DNA of 64,000 nt from Spirochaeta isovalerica (GCF_014207565.1 NZ_JACHGJ010000012.1:34788-98787), one strand, 5' to 3'. Counted from the first letter of the stretch, positions 7,749 to 17,611 are shown. Notes: generated by a model not told the origin, from the letters alone. Numbers and translations: made by a program.

Positions 7749-8875
7749 ATGAAAACAGACGGGCGACCAGAGCCAGAATATATCTAAAGAACATTGACCA
7801 CAATCTCGACTGTATCAGAAAACTGATCGGTCCGGAGAGAAAGATCTGTACCGCTGTCAAAGCCGATGCCTACGGGCACGGTGCGGTCGAAGTATCGAAG
7901 CGGGCCCTGGAATGGGGTGTGGATTTTCTGGCTGTAGCCACCGTTTCCGAGGCGATAATTCTCAGAGAAGCGGGAATAGAAGCTCCGATTATCCTTTTCA
8001 GCATAGCAATGGATAGAGAAATCGAACAGATCGTCAGCTACAATCTGACTCCCTTTGTTGCCGACCCGGTCTATACGAACAGAATTCATGAAGAAGCGGT
8101 CCGTCAGAAAAAAACAATAAATGTACACTTAAAAATAGATACGGGAATGGGGCGCATAGGAGTTCAGCCCGATGAAGCCGTTGATCTGGCCGGCACTATC
8201 GTCAGGTCGGCAGGAATGCGTCTCGAAGGAGTCTGCACCCATTTTCCCGTTTCAGACAGCCCCGAACGGGAAGATATCGATTTCACCAGAGAACAGATCC
8301 GCATTTTCAACCAGGCCGTTGAATCAATAAGAAAGAGAGGCATAGACCCCGGCATTGTCCATGCAGCCAACTCGGGAGCTATTATTGCCCACCCCGATGC
8401 CCATTTCGATATGGTGCGTCCGGGCATATGTTTATACGGGTACTATCCCGATCAGAGAATGGATAAAAGCCCGGCTGACTTCAAACCTGTCATGGAACTC
8501 ATCTCCCGGCCCGCTTTTATCAAAAAAGTGAAAAGGGGAACATCGATCTCTTACGGGAGAACATGGAAAGCTCCCGCAGATACATGGATTGCCTCCCTGC
8601 CCGCCGGATATGCCGACGGTTATAACCGCCTGCTCTCATCAAAGGCGGAAGTCTCTATCGGAGGGAAACGTTTCCCCGTTGCAGGGAGAGTTTGCATGGA
8701 TCAGTTCATGATCGATCTTGGCCCCGAAACAGATATCACGGTAAACGTTGAGGTCATTTTATTCGGCCCCGGTCAGGGAAGCCCCGATGCCGCTGAAATC
8801 GGCGGCATGACCGGAACCATCCCCTATGAGGTCACCTGCGCAATCAACAAAAGAGTTCCCAGAGACTACGTATAA
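7745..8875 (+). CDS. alr: Alanine racemase
   Basis: PLP-dependent fold-III racemase (376 aa) interconverting L- and D-alanine for peptidoglycan. The Schiff-base lysine is in AVKADAYGHG (K39); the second catalytic tyrosine lies in ISYGRTW; the conserved GRVCMDQFMIDLG motif follows. It starts with an ATGA overlap to the preceding kinase. Because D-ornithine is the substrate of OraSE, a role as ornithine racemase was considered, but the motifs are those of true Alr rather than the shorter ornithine/alanine racemase family. A secondary activity on ornithine cannot be excluded from sequence. Confidence 0.93.
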   Translation: MNENRRATRARIYLKNIDHNLDCIRKLIGPERKICTAVKADAYGHGAVEVSKRALEWGVDFLAVATVSEAIILREAGIEAPIILFSIAMDREIEQIVSYNLTPFVADPVYTNRIHEEAVRQKKTINVHLKIDTGMGRIGVQPDEAVDLAGTIVRSAGMRLEGVCTHFPVSDSPEREDIDFTREQIRIFNQAVESIRKRGIDPGIVHAANSGAIIAHPDAHFDMVRPGICLYGYYPDQRMDKSPADFKPVMELISRPAFIKKVKRGTSISYGRTWKAPADTWIASLPAGYADGYNRLLSSKAEVSIGGKRFPVAGRVCMDQFMIDLGPETDITVNVEVILFGPGQGSPDAAEIGGMTGTIPYEVTCAINKRVPRDYV

Positions 8876-8878
8876 GGG

Positions 8879-11086
8879 TCACCTCTGAACAAGACGAAAA
8901 TACTGTGTCTGCTGACCTGTAGCCTTAATATCCCCGAAATAAATGCTTGAGGAACTGTAGACCGGATAAATATTTCCTTCTTTTGAACCGAGCTCGAGGA
9001 AGCGGCCCGCCTGAAGAAGGGACACAGCTTCGGTTACGCCATTTGCATTTACAATGTAGATTTCCGCGGATTGTCCGGTCTCGTTACGGATAAACAGATT
9101 CACATTCCGATTATTGAACTTCGAATACATATTACGGGGAAATGAGACTGGCACGGAAGCGCTGTATCCTTGGAAACTCGTTCTGTCCCGCGACACGTTG
9201 CGGGGTTCATCAGTGCCCAGCACAAGGACTTTCGCCTTATTCCAGAGCTCAGAGTCAGAGCCGTTTTCACCGGAGGGATCAGCAGGTGTCGGCTCTTCCG
9301 GCGAACCGTTATCAACTACCGTCACGGTACCATCGGCAGCTTCCGGATTCTCCGGCTGATCGCCGGAAGGAGGCACAACGACAACCGGCTCTTCCGGGAC
9401 AGGGGCTTCCACAGGAAGAGGAGCCGCACCGGCAGCCAGGAGAAGTTCCACAATCCGGTCCCCCTGGGCATTATCGGGAGCCAGTTCTATTGGTCTGAGA
9501 TTATCATAATTCACGGGATCAGGCGCCGCGCCGTAGCGGAGGAGGATCTCCACGGTCGCAACCGATCCGGTCCGGGAAGCGATATGCAGAGCCGTGTTTC
9601 CTTTCTTATCTACAGCATTCACAACCGCCCCGGAACGAATGAGCAGGGCTGATAAATCTGAGTAATTTTTTGAAGAAGTCAGCATCAGAGCCGTTACACC
9701 GTCAGCTTCTGTTGCATTGGGATTGGCGCCGCTATCGAGAAGTAAGCTCAGAACGGCTTCATTGCCGCTCTGTGCAGCCTGTAGAAGGAGGGGATGCAGC
9801 GGATCTCTCGAAGAGCGGACCGAAGCTCCGTACCGGAGAAGCAGATTTCCCATAGAGGAGAAACCCGAGGATCTCGCAGAATCTTTTTTCAGTACAAGAT
9901 AGAGCATGTTTGTTCCGTCATGACTATTAATATCGGGATTGGAGCCATTGGAGAGCAGGAACTGAACCATAGGCTCATCGCCGTTTTCCACAGCATAAAA
10001 AAGCGGTGTTTTTCCATACATATCCCGGATATCGGGATCGATATTATAGTTGAGAAGAAGACCTGCCATTTCCACATTCTTCCTTTCAACGGCTATATGA
10101 AGAAGAGATTTTCTGGATATCAGGAATACATCTGTATCGGCTCCCCACCGGAGGAGGAGTTCAGCTCGTCTCACATCCAGTTTTTCGACAGCCTGAACAA
10201 TAGGCAGCTTGTTTTTAATCGACGGGGTATTGGGATCGGCTCCGGAAGCCAGAAGCAGTTCTACAGTGGCCGCGCCGTCAGCCGGATTTATTTTTTCATT
10301 CAACGCGTAAAACAAGGGAGCGCCGAGAGTTGAACTGGGCTGATTGACAAGAAAGGCCGCTCCACCGGCCAGATAGGTTTCCACCAGCTGCCAGGCTCCG
10401 GCTCCCGCTGCTATATGAAGCGCTGTTTCGTTACTGGAATGAAGAGAAAGAGCCACATCTGTTCCCTTGTCCAGAAGCATGGAAGCCAGAACCGCCTGCC
10501 TGTTCTGTTTCAGCAGGTGGAGCGGTGTTCCGTTATTTTTATCGACGGCACGGGCATCGGCCCCTTTATCCAGAAGAAAAGACAGGGCTTCCGGCCCGGC
10601 AGCTGAAATGCTGTAAAACAATGCCGACCGTCCATCGTCATCGGTTCCTTCGATCGGGACGCCCAGCTTAAGGAGAATATCCATGAGAGACACATTCCCC
10701 TTTGAAGCTGCCAGCATCAACGTGGAAACGCTCCTGCGCCCCCGTGTCCGCATATCGCCACCGTATCTGATAAGAATGTCTATCATATCGCGCCGATCGG
10801 AGCCGGCCGCCAGAATCGCCGCCGTATTGCCGTCTGCGTTTTTCATATTGGCATCAGCCCCCGCTTGCAGCAGCACGTCCAGACTATCCGCCCTTCCGTA
10901 TTGCACCGCTATATGAATCAGGGCATTGCCATCTTTATCGATTGTATCGGGATCACCGCCGTCGGCGAGGAATTTGCGGATCTCCTCTATATCTCCTTTT
11001 CTGACCGCTCGGACCTCTGCGGAAGCACAGGATCCGATAAGAACAAGGATTGTCAGACCCAGAATCAGTAAACTCAGCTTTTTCAT
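8879..11086 (-). CDS. Ankyrin-repeat lipoprotein
   Basis: 735 aa. The N-terminus is a lipoprotein signal peptide (MKKLSLLILGLTILVLIGSC, lipobox LIGSC with Cys20). Residues about 25-550 form roughly 16 ankyrin repeats (recurring GxTALHIAxxxGxxxxVxxLLxxGAxPN pattern). A Pro/Glu-rich linker (about 550-610) leads to a C-terminal globular domain (about 630-735) that I do not recognise. Ankyrin stacks usually mediate protein-protein contacts; here the protein should be anchored on the periplasmic or outer membrane side. It converges with alr and has no operon partner. The partner protein is unknown. Confidence 0.85.
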   Translation of the reverse strand: MKKLSLLILGLTILVLIGSCASAEVRAVRKGDIEEIRKFLADGGDPDTIDKDGNALIHIAVQYGRADSLDVLLQAGADANMKNADGNTAAILAAGSDRRDMIDILIRYGGDMRTRGRRSVSTLMLAASKGNVSLMDILLKLGVPIEGTDDDGRSALFYSISAAGPEALSFLLDKGADARAVDKNNGTPLHLLKQNRQAVLASMLLDKGTDVALSLHSSNETALHIAAGAGAWQLVETYLAGGAAFLVNQPSSTLGAPLFYALNEKINPADGAATVELLLASGADPNTPSIKNKLPIVQAVEKLDVRRAELLLRWGADTDVFLISRKSLLHIAVERKNVEMAGLLLNYNIDPDIRDMYGKTPLFYAVENGDEPMVQFLLSNGSNPDINSHDGTNMLYLVLKKDSARSSGFSSMGNLLLRYGASVRSSRDPLHPLLLQAAQSGNEAVLSLLLDSGANPNATEADGVTALMLTSSKNYSDLSALLIRSGAVVNAVDKKGNTALHIASRTGSVATVEILLRYGAAPDPVNYDNLRPIELAPDNAQGDRIVELLLAAGAAPLPVEAPVPEEPVVVVPPSGDQPENPEAADGTVTVVDNGSPEEPTPADPSGENGSDSELWNKAKVLVLGTDEPRNVSRDRTSFQGYSASVPVSFPRNMYSKFNNRNVNLFIRNETGQSAEIYIVNANGVTEAVSLLQAGRFLELGSKEGNIYPVYSSSSIYFGDIKATGQQTQYFRLVQR

Positions 11087-11189
11087 AAAGACTCCCTTCA
11101 GATAATGCTAGTACCTATAATTTAAACCCCTTCAGTCAATCTATCCAATCAGCATAGAAGATGTGAGGAGATTTAAGATGATTTTCCGG

Positions 11190-11229
11190 AAAAAACCCGA
11201 CGGAAAGCAGAACGTGGCTTCCCGGCGGG
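11190..11229 (-). terminator. Rho-independent terminator after the DUF898 gene
   Basis: On the minus strand, CCCGCCGGGAAGC pairs with GCTTTCCGTCGGG (11 of 13 matched, 8-nt loop), followed by a run of six T. It lies 15 bp beyond the stop of the gene at 11244-12182. Confidence 0.8.
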
Positions 11230-11243
11230 ATCTGAATTATTAA

Positions 11244-12182
11244 TTAAACAGCTTCGTCGGCGATCTCCAGATGAGAGATCAACCAGTTAGTCGTTTTTGC
11301 ATAGGCGACAGGCATATACAGCCCGAGGGTAATAAGCGATAAAAGAGTCTGCCCGAGGAACAGGGAGAAACCTTCAACTGTTGCACCGGTGAATCTTACT
11401 TTACGTGTTTTTCCGGAAAGGGTATCGGACAGAACCGTGCGTTCTGCAATGTAGGCGAATATCTTAACTTCGGCCGCAAAGAGATAAAGACCCATTGTTA
11501 TCATGCCGAGAAGAATCTGTCCGAAAATGAAAAACATGGCCCGCGGGGTGGATACAGTCAGCTTGATATCGTCATTGCCGAAGCTGTAATCCATCATCCA
11601 TTTATATTCCAGTACGACCAGAAGAGAAGAGATGAGAAAAACTCCGACGAAGTAAACCACCCCCGCCAGAACCAAAGCTCCGGAATTCCCCTTGATAGCA
11701 GAAATATAAAGAGGCGTAACGATGGCGATTACCACGACTAATGGGAGAAAAAAGCCGACCAGCATATAAACAAAAAGCTTTCCCCCTTTACCATTGAAAG
11801 CGATAGTCTTTTCAGGATAGGAAGAGTTATCGGCTACAAACCGGTTATATTCAGCCGAATACCAGGGAGAGTAGATTCCCAGAGTTATGGCTGAAAGCAA
11901 TATTCCCTTCAAATTCATTTTCATATAACCGCCGAAGGTTCCGGAAAAATCAAAAGGTTTTCCATCAAGGGATACCGCGGGAATAAATGAAGAGAGATAC
12001 TGATACTGCAATGCGACAGATGCAATAAACAAAAGAATGAACATAAGGGCATAACCTGCCCATATCTCATGAAAAGCCATCTGAAAAAGACCGAAAATAC
12101 ACACGAGATAAGAAAGGAGATAAACAATCGCTTTCTTGAAAAGCTCCTTGCCATCTATACGGCACACAAATTTTTCTATCAT
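11244..12182 (-). CDS. DUF898 (YjgN-like) multi-span membrane protein
   Basis: 312 aa with about six to seven hydrophobic segments. The pattern of repeated transmembrane blocks joined by FxGTFGGYMKMNLKG...LGIYSPWY-like segments (FSGTFGGYMKMNLKG near 80, then GIYSPWYSAEYNRF) is characteristic of DUF898/YjgN proteins. A C-terminal repeat of the unit (FTGATVEGFSLFLG, LGLYMPVAYAKTTNWL) is visible. Function in the family is not established. It is transcribed alone from its own promoter and closed by a strong terminator. Confidence 0.85.
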   Translation of the reverse strand: MIEKFVCRIDGKELFKKAIVYLLSYLVCIFGLFQMAFHEIWAGYALMFILLFIASVALQYQYLSSFIPAVSLDGKPFDFSGTFGGYMKMNLKGILLSAITLGIYSPWYSAEYNRFVADNSSYPEKTIAFNGKGGKLFVYMLVGFFLPLVVVIAIVTPLYISAIKGNSGALVLAGVVYFVGVFLISSLLVVLEYKWMMDYSFGNDDIKLTVSTPRAMFFIFGQILLGMITMGLYLFAAEVKIFAYIAERTVLSDTLSGKTRKVRFTGATVEGFSLFLGQTLLSLITLGLYMPVAYAKTTNWLISHLEIADEAV

Positions 12183-12198
12183 ACAACAAGCCTCCGAA

Positions 12199-12226
12199 AT
12201 TATAGATTTAAACTATAAAACGACAA
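12199..12226 (-). promoter_or_regulatory. Promoter of the DUF898 gene
   Basis: On the minus strand, TTGTCG (12226-12221), 16-bp spacer, TATAAT (12204-12199). A CGGAGG ribosome-binding site lies between this and the ATG at 12182; the leader is very short (about 10 nt). Confidence 0.6.
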
Positions 12227-12349
12227 GAGGCAATTGAGAAGGGGTCTTTTCCGAAAGAATGATTTTTATAATGAGAATTAATCACCCGGAAAAGAAAAGC
12301 GATGATCTTGATAAATCAAGGATGCATCTTGTTATTGAGAGATCCTGTT

Positions 12350-13294
12350 TCAAATAAGTCCGTAGCTTTTCATAAGGAAGATTCCCAACCCCAGGGTCAA
12401 AACAGACCCGAGAGTCGTCAGAACAATGATTCCTGCGGCAAGATCGCTGTCACTCCCCATCGCTTTGGCCATTACATAGCTTGAGACGGCCGACGGCGAA
12501 CCGAGCATGATAAATATAACTCCGAGAGACTCTCCGCGGATGCCGGCTGCCAGGAGAATGATCACCACCAGAACCGGATAGAAAACCAGTTTTATCAGTG
12601 CTGAAGCTAAGGCTTTGGAAAACTTCTCACTGAAAGTGGAGAAATTCAAAGATCCTCCGACACCTATCAGAGCCAGAGGAAGAGTCAGATTGGATAGATA
12701 GCCGGTAAAAGTCTCGAAGACTTTCCCTGTATCGATAGAGAGGAGTGAAAAAGGAAGGGAAACAATAACGGCTATGATAAGAGGATTGGTCACTATAGCT
12801 TTCAAAATCATCTTAATGGTTCCGGCGTTCTCTTTCTGAAGGGGAATGACCAGCGCCATAACAGCGTAAATATTGTAAAGAGGGAAAATCAGCACAAGAG
12901 ATATGGCCGTTCTTGCGGCGCCTGAATCCCCGAATACATTAATAATGATCGCCAGCCCGACGATGGCGATATTGCTCCGGAAAGCTCCCTGAACAAAAGC
13001 GCCCCTTTCCGCTCCGTTTTTAATAAAGAAACCGGAAAGAAAAAATATCAGAAAAAAACCGCCGCTGACCAGAAAAAAGATTGTATAGATCTCCTTCCCG
13101 TTCAGAAGGCTCAGAAAATCAACTCTGCTTATTTTACTGAAAATGAGAGCCGGCAGAGCTACTTTGAAAACCAGCTTGGAAGAGACGTTTATAAACCCCT
13201 CGTCAATAAGCGCCAGTCTCCGGAGAACGAGACCTGTGAGGATAAGGAGAAATACCGGTAAAACAGCATTGACGGAAAATAGGAAACTGCTCAA
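12350..13294 (-). CDS. AEC-family transporter (auxin efflux carrier type)
   Basis: 314 aa, about ten hydrophobic segments in two five-helix halves, with the AEC signatures near the N-terminus (FLLILTGLVLRRLALID) and mid-protein (NIAIVGLAIIINVFGDSG). Bacterial members move malate, malonate or other organic acids. The start is TTG at 13294, which overlaps the TrmB stop (TTGA). It is therefore translationally coupled to the TrmB gene and is the last member of the RsbW-like/hydrogenase-like/TrmB operon. The substrate is unknown; the context suggests a fermentation acid under redox or H2 control (inference). Confidence 0.85.
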   Translation of the reverse strand: MSSFLFSVNAVLPVFLLILTGLVLRRLALIDEGFINVSSKLVFKVALPALIFSKISRVDFLSLLNGKEIYTIFFLVSGGFFLIFFLSGFFIKNGAERGAFVQGAFRSNIAIVGLAIIINVFGDSGAARTAISLVLIFPLYNIYAVMALVIPLQKENAGTIKMILKAIVTNPLIIAVIVSLPFSLLSIDTGKVFETFTGYLSNLTLPLALIGVGGSLNFSTFSEKFSKALASALIKLVFYPVLVVIILLAAGIRGESLGVIFIMLGSPSAVSSYVMAKAMGSDSDLAAGIIVLTTLGSVLTLGLGIFLMKSYGLI

Positions 13295-14097
13295 TGACCG
13301 TACTTCTTTCGGAGCTTTTCAAAATTCTTACCGAATATCTCATCGACTTTGTCTCCGAGATAATCGCTGACTTCGGCAATATAGAAATCGTGAATGATAA
13401 AGCCCTCGATCGACTTGATCAAACCTTTGTTTCTGGTCCAGACGGCCTGACAGGGTACGACTCCGCCCAGGCTGCCCGTAATACAGACTGATGAATCAAT
13501 AACAAGATCGAGAGAACGCCCGACTTCATTGATATCTTCGAGATTCTCCGTACTGTGATAGTAGACATCGGCAAAATCCGGCTTGCCTTCTCCGTAGAGG
13601 AGAATATGAATTTTCACTCCCCTCTTTTCGGCTTTCTTAAAGGCTTTGTCCAGATACTCCAGCTCATGATCCCAGAGGCCGACAAATATATTGGTCTCGG
13701 CTTCGCCGATCAGTTGTTCCGCCATTTCCAGAGCTTCGGTCCGTCCCGATAGGTTCCAGACAGGATCGAAGTCGGCAGTGAATTTAATGGAATCGAGCTG
13801 CTGCTTCAGCTCCGATGTGAGTTTTGAATTATCGCGCCTGAGACGGGAGATAAGCTCTTCCGGCGATATGGGGGAAAACAGCTCGGGATTGGTGCCTTTG
13901 GATGTGACGTATCCTTTCTTAATAAGCCTTCTGGTTATATCGTATACCCGGGAATGGGGAACGCCGGAGTTTTTTGACACATTATAGGCACTGAGAGGGT
14001 GATCATTGATAAGGGCCATATAGACTTTTCCCTCGTATTCCGTAAATCCGAGATCCTTTAAATTCGAAAGTATAGTTTCCAAAGTCTTATCACTCAT
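13291..14097 (-). CDS. TrmB-family transcriptional regulator
   Basis: About 268 aa. Residues 1-80 hold the TrmB winged helix (LKDLGFTEYEGKVYMALI, SGVPHSRVYDITRRLIKKGYV split as SGVPHSRVYDITRRL). The C-terminal part looks like the TrmB phospholipase-D-like effector domain (GEAETNIFVGLWDHELEYL). The ATG at 14097 overlaps the stop of the upstream hydrogenase-like gene by 8 bp; the longer frame to 14124 would lie inside that gene. TrmB proteins classically sense sugars, but the operon partners here (H-cluster protein, AEC carrier) suggest a different input. Confidence 0.85.
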   Translation of the reverse strand: MSDKTLETILSNLKDLGFTEYEGKVYMALINDHPLSAYNVSKNSGVPHSRVYDITRRLIKKGYVTSKGTNPELFSPISPEELISRLRRDNSKLTSELKQQLDSIKFTADFDPVWNLSGRTEALEMAEQLIGEAETNIFVGLWDHELEYLDKAFKKAEKRGVKIHILLYGEGKPDFADVYYHSTENLEDINEVGRSLDLVIDSSVCITGSLGGVVPCQAVWTRNKGLIKSIEGFIIHDFYIAEVSDYLGDKVDEIFGKNFEKLRKKYGH

Positions 14098-15373
14098 TTT
14101 TATCCAACCTGTAGGGAAGAGCATCTTCCAGTTTTATCATTTCATCTGTCAGCTGCCTGATCTTCTTTCTCAGTACGAATATGCAGCTGGTTATTTCATT
14201 TCTTCCTCTGACAATATCTTCGGCAAAGGCATGGCAGGTGGGTGCTCCGCAGGAACCGCAGTCTATACCGGGCAGATTTTTCTCAATCAGTTCAAGCCTC
14301 TGAAGCATCATCATGGCTTTCTCGTAATCATCATCGAGCTTCATGAAGTTGCAAGAAGTCAATTCTTCGGTCCATCGGATATCTTTCATGGGACCGCATT
14401 CTTCGCACACCACCCCTTCTTTCCTGTCCCATCTCTCCAGTATAATCGATTTGGCCACGTAGGGATTGACCAGAGTCATGGGGCCGCCGACGCAACCGCC
14501 GGGACAGGCCATAAGCTCTATAAACCGGAACTGATCGATTTTACCGTTTTCCAGTTCCTCGAGAAGGGCGATGACATTGGAAATGCCGTCTACCGAGATG
14601 ACACCTTCCGTCGCCAGAGCTCTCGCCTCGCCGTCGATACGGCCCCATCCGATCCCCGCTCCTGAAGCCATAGCCAGTTTTTCCGTTTCCATATCCGAAG
14701 CAATAAGCCGCTGCAGACTGACCTGAATATCCTTGATTCCGATGACAGCGTCGACTGCGGATTTCTCTTTTCTGTGGGGATCGCGGATCTCCGAGTATTT
14801 GGCAGCACAGGGAGATATGAAAAAGACACCGACTTTACCCTTATCCGAACCGGCACGGTTTCTCGCAATCTGTGCAGCCAGCTCCATGGGAGAGATAAAA
14901 GGGATGATATGATCGATCAATGAGGGAAAGCGAACCTGGACAAGACGGACGACCGCGGGGCATGAGGAAGAAATAAAAGGTCCGCGCCCTTCGTTCCTGC
15001 TGAGAAATTCATTTGTTCGCTTGGTTATGATTTCCGCTGCGGAGGCCACTTCGAAGACATCATCGAAGCCGAGATACTTCAATCCCGTAAGAATCCTGTC
15101 CGTGCTGATATGGCTGTCGGCAATCCCGTAAAGAGAAGGCGCGGGGATGGCTATTTTATAATCGTAATCATCTATGACCGATAGAGGATCAGAGATGGCG
15201 ATTTTGGCATTTGACTGACAGACCCTGATGCACTCTCCGCAGTCGAGACAGCGATCCGAGATAATCTGGGCTTTGCCGTTCTGAACCCGTATGGCTTCGG
15301 TCGGGCACCGCTTTATACAATTCGTACAGCCAATGCATTTATCAACTATGAGCTGAACCGATTGCTTATACAT
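14090..15373 (-). CDS. [FeFe]-hydrogenase-like protein, putative sensory type (SSSCP motif)
   Basis: 427 aa. The N-terminus has two [4Fe-4S] ferredoxin clusters (C13-C16-C19-C23 and C42-C45-C48-C52), followed by an H-cluster domain and a C-terminal 4Fe-4S domain (CGSCGAPTC). H-cluster ligands are kept: L1 SSSCP (C138), L2 SPCAAKYSE (C189), L3 MACPGGCVGG. The proton-relay cysteine that precedes the L1 ligand in catalytic enzymes (TSCCP) is Ser here (S137), as expected for slow, sensory-type enzymes. It sits between an RsbW-like ATPase and a TrmB regulator. I infer an H2 or redox sensor, perhaps of the group C/D type; turnover cannot be judged from sequence. Confidence 0.85.
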   Translation of the reverse strand: MYKQSVQLIVDKCIGCTNCIKRCPTEAIRVQNGKAQIISDRCLDCGECIRVCQSNAKIAISDPLSVIDDYDYKIAIPAPSLYGIADSHISTDRILTGLKYLGFDDVFEVASAAEIITKRTNEFLSRNEGRGPFISSSCPAVVRLVQVRFPSLIDHIIPFISPMELAAQIARNRAGSDKGKVGVFFISPCAAKYSEIRDPHRKEKSAVDAVIGIKDIQVSLQRLIASDMETEKLAMASGAGIGWGRIDGEARALATEGVISVDGISNVIALLEELENGKIDQFRFIELMACPGGCVGGPMTLVNPYVAKSIILERWDRKEGVVCEECGPMKDIRWTEELTSCNFMKLDDDYEKAMMMLQRLELIEKNLPGIDCGSCGAPTCHAFAEDIVRGRNEITSCIFVLRKKIRQLTDEMIKLEDALPYRLDKNE

Positions 15374-15386
15374 ATCACATTTCCTG

Positions 15387-15800
15387 TTATTTCAATTTGA
15401 CGACGATCGTAACAGTTGTGCCTTTTCCCACTTCACTTTCGATCGTCAAACCATCGGAGTTTTTCTGAATATTGGGCAGCCCCATTCCGGCACCGAAGCC
15501 CAATTCTCTCGCTTTGTCGGAAGCCGTTGAATAACCGGCTTCCATAGCTTTATCAATATCGGGAATACCGGGACCTTCATCCTTCAGAATGATGGTGATG
15601 ACTTCCGGAGTAATGGTAACGTCGACAACTCCCCCGCCGGCGTGGATAACCATATTGATTTCCGCCTCGTACATAACGATGGCAGTTTTTCTAACTATTA
15701 AAGCGGGAAGCCCCAGCTGGTTCAGCTTCTTCTTGATCGCCCCCGAAGCGCTGCCGGCCATGGAGTAATCCTCACCGCAAACATCAAAGTGAAATTCCAT
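15387..15800 (-). CDS. RsbW/histidine-kinase-type ATP-binding protein
   Basis: About 137 aa GHKL ATPase: N-box region VMYEAEINMVIHA, G1 box DEGPGIPD, G2 region ELGFGAGMGLPNI, and a terminal GKGTTVTIVV strand. This is the stand-alone anti-sigma-factor type (SpoIIAB/RsbW-like) without a phosphoacceptor domain. The start at 15800 (MEFHFDV) is chosen because the longer frame to 15872 has an unlikely N-terminus; the ribosome-binding site is weak in both cases. It heads the operon with the hydrogenase-like sensor, TrmB and AEC genes. Small ATPases of this kind often accompany sensory [FeFe] hydrogenases and pair with SpoIIE phosphatases (one is at 37-38 kb). Confidence 0.85.
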   Translation of the reverse strand: MEFHFDVCGEDYSMAGSASGAIKKKLNQLGLPALIVRKTAIVMYEAEINMVIHAGGGVVDVTITPEVITIILKDEGPGIPDIDKAMEAGYSTASDKARELGFGAGMGLPNIQKNSDGLTIESEVGKGTTVTIVVKLK

Positions 15801-15973
15801 AAATAATAAATCCCAAGTAATCCGATCGGTACTGCTCCGCAGTCCACAATAAGATACTATACAATAGCTCAATGAGCAATGAATTATCCTTCCAAATATG
15901 GGGGATTAGCACCCGGCACTTTAGCAACAATAAAGATATTTAAGTATTATTTCAGATTTTTGGATTGCTATTG

Positions 15974-16002
15974 TTGACCATTTTTTTTCAATAAATCATA
16001 AT
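15974..16002 (+). promoter_or_regulatory. Probable ilvC promoter
   Basis: TTGACC (15974-15979), 17-bp spacer, CATAAT (15997-16002). It predicts a leader of about 135 nt before the ilvC ATG; no leader peptide or obvious attenuator was found there. The 344-bp divergent region (15801-16144) holds nothing else I can support apart from a short palindrome GCTCAATGAGC at 15867-15877. Confidence 0.55.
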
Positions 16003-16144
16003 GTTTTTCAATTCCGGAAGGTTTTTAGACGGATTTTTGTCCAAATATCGGCTTTGTTTCTTCCAATAGAAAGAAAATAGAGCGAAAAAAACACAACCCT
16101 CTGAAAAACACCGGGAAATTTTGTAGAAAGAGACAGGATTGTAT

Positions 16145-17611
16145 ATGAATTACTTCAATACCCTTTCACTGCGTGAAAAAATCAGCCAGCTCGGAACCTG
16201 CCGGTTTATGAGCCGGGACGAGTTCAACGGAGCGGACAAGCTCAAAGGAAAGAAAATCGTTATAATCGGATGCGGAGCCCAGGGTCTGAACCAGGGACTG
16301 AACATGCGGGACAGCGGACTGGATATTTCCTATGCGCTCAGAGAAGGGGCTATCAGGGAAAAGAGACAGTCCTGGAAAAACGCGACGGAAAACGGTTTTA
16401 CAGTCGGGACATATGATCAACTTATTCCCGATGCGGACCTCGTCCTGAACCTGACTCCCGACAAACAGCACAGCGCTGTCGTCAGCGCCGTCATGCCTTT
16501 AATGAAGAAAAATTCCGCCCTTGCCTACTCCCACGGTTTCAATATTATTGAGGAGGGTATGCAGGTCCGTGAAGATATCACTGTGATCATGGTCGCCCCC
16601 AAGTCTCCCGGATCCGAGGTCCGTGAAGAATACAAAAGAGGATTCGGTGTCCCGACCCTCATAGCGGTCCACCCTGAAAATGACCCCCGGGGAGAAGGTC
16701 TCGAAATGGCCAAAGCCTATGCATCAGCAACGGGAGGCGACAGAGCCGGAGTGCTTCAGTCATCCTTTACGGCAGAAGTAAAATCAGACCTGATGGGTGA
16801 GCAGACCATCCTCTGCGGAATGCTGCAGGCGGGCTCGCTTCTCTGTTTCGATAAAATGGCCGCCGAAGGAATCGATACAGCTTATGCGGCCAAACTGATA
16901 CAGTTCGGCTGGGAAACCGTTACGGAAGCCCTGAAACACGGCGGAATCACCAACATGATGAACAGGCTTTCCAACCCGGCCAAGATAAAGGCCAATCAAC
17001 TGGCAGATGAGCTGAAAGATATTCTCAGACCCCTCTACTACAAACATATGGACGATATCATAAGCGGCGAATTCTCCCGCGTTATGATGGAAGACTGGGC
17101 CAATGACGATAAAAACCTTCTGACATGGCGTGAAGAAACCGGAGAAACAGCTTTCGAAAAGCAGGATGCCGGTACCATGGAAATAAAAGAACAGGAATAC
17201 TTCGACAACGGCGTCCTTATGATTGCCATGATCAAATGCGGTGTCGAACTGGCTTTCGATGCCATGACAGATTCGGGAATAAAAGAAGAGTCAGCGTACT
17301 ACGAGTCGCTTCACGAAGTGCCCCTCATTGCCAACCTGATCAGCCGGAAGAAACTCTATGAGATGAACAAAGTCATTTCCGACACAGCGGAGTACGGCTG
17401 TTATCTCTTTGCCAATCAGGCGATTCCCATGCTGACCGACTTCATGAAAGGGGTTAAAACCGATGTTATCGGAAAGCCCTACTCGCCTGAAGACTCTTCA
17501 GTCGACAACGTCGAACTGATAAAAGTGAACGAAAGCATTCAGAATCACGGCGTCGAAAAGATCGGAAAAACTCTCCGCTCCTACATGACGGCAATGAAAG
17601 CCATAATTTAA
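16145..17611 (+). CDS. ilvC: Ketol-acid reductoisomerase (class II, long form)
   Basis: NADPH-dependent enzyme of branched-chain amino acid synthesis: converts 2-acetolactate or 2-aceto-2-hydroxybutyrate to the dihydroxy acids. About 488 aa, the long E. coli-type with a duplicated C-terminal knotted domain. Rossmann motif [14 protein letters not shown] and the conserved [13 protein letters not shown] and [11 protein letters not shown] segments (Mg2+ ligands D and E) are present. The ATG at 16145, with CAGGA 6 nt upstream, is preferred over TTG at 16139. No other ilv or leu gene is near, so it is a single-gene unit with its own promoter and terminator. Confidence 0.96.
   Translation: MNYFNTLSLREKISQLGTCRFMSRDEFNGADKLKGKKIVIIGCGAQGLNQGLNMRDSGLDISYALREGAIREKRQSWKNATENGFTVGTYDQLIPDADLVLNLTPDKQHSAVVSAVMPLMKKNSALAYSHGFNIIEEGMQVREDITVIMVAPKSPGSEVREEYKRGFGVPTLIAVHPENDPRGEGLEMAKAYASATGGDRAGVLQSSFTAEVKSDLMGEQTILCGMLQAGSLLCFDKMAAEGIDTAYAAKLIQFGWETVTEALKHGGITNMMNRLSNPAKIKANQLADELKDILRPLYYKHMDDIISGEFSRVMMEDWANDDKNLLTWREETGETAFEKQDAGTMEIKEQEYFDNGVLMIAMIKCGVELAFDAMTDSGIKEESAYYESLHEVPLIANLISRKKLYEMNKVISDTAEYGCYLFANQAIPMLTDFMKGVKTDVIGKPYSPEDSSVDNVELIKVNESIQNHGVEKIGKTLRSYMTAMKAII

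Noticed and set aside
7745..8875. alr as the missing ornithine racemase
   Set aside because: KADAYGHG and VCMDQFM motifs and length are those of true alanine racemases.
8879..11086. Ankyrin gene as a DNA-level repeat array or CRISPR
   Set aside because: The periodicity is about 33 codons of degenerate protein repeats, not conserved DNA repeats with spacers.
12302..12329. ATCTTGATAAATCAAGGAT hairpin after the AEC carrier gene as a terminator
   Set aside because: Short AT-rich stem without a T-run on the minus strand.
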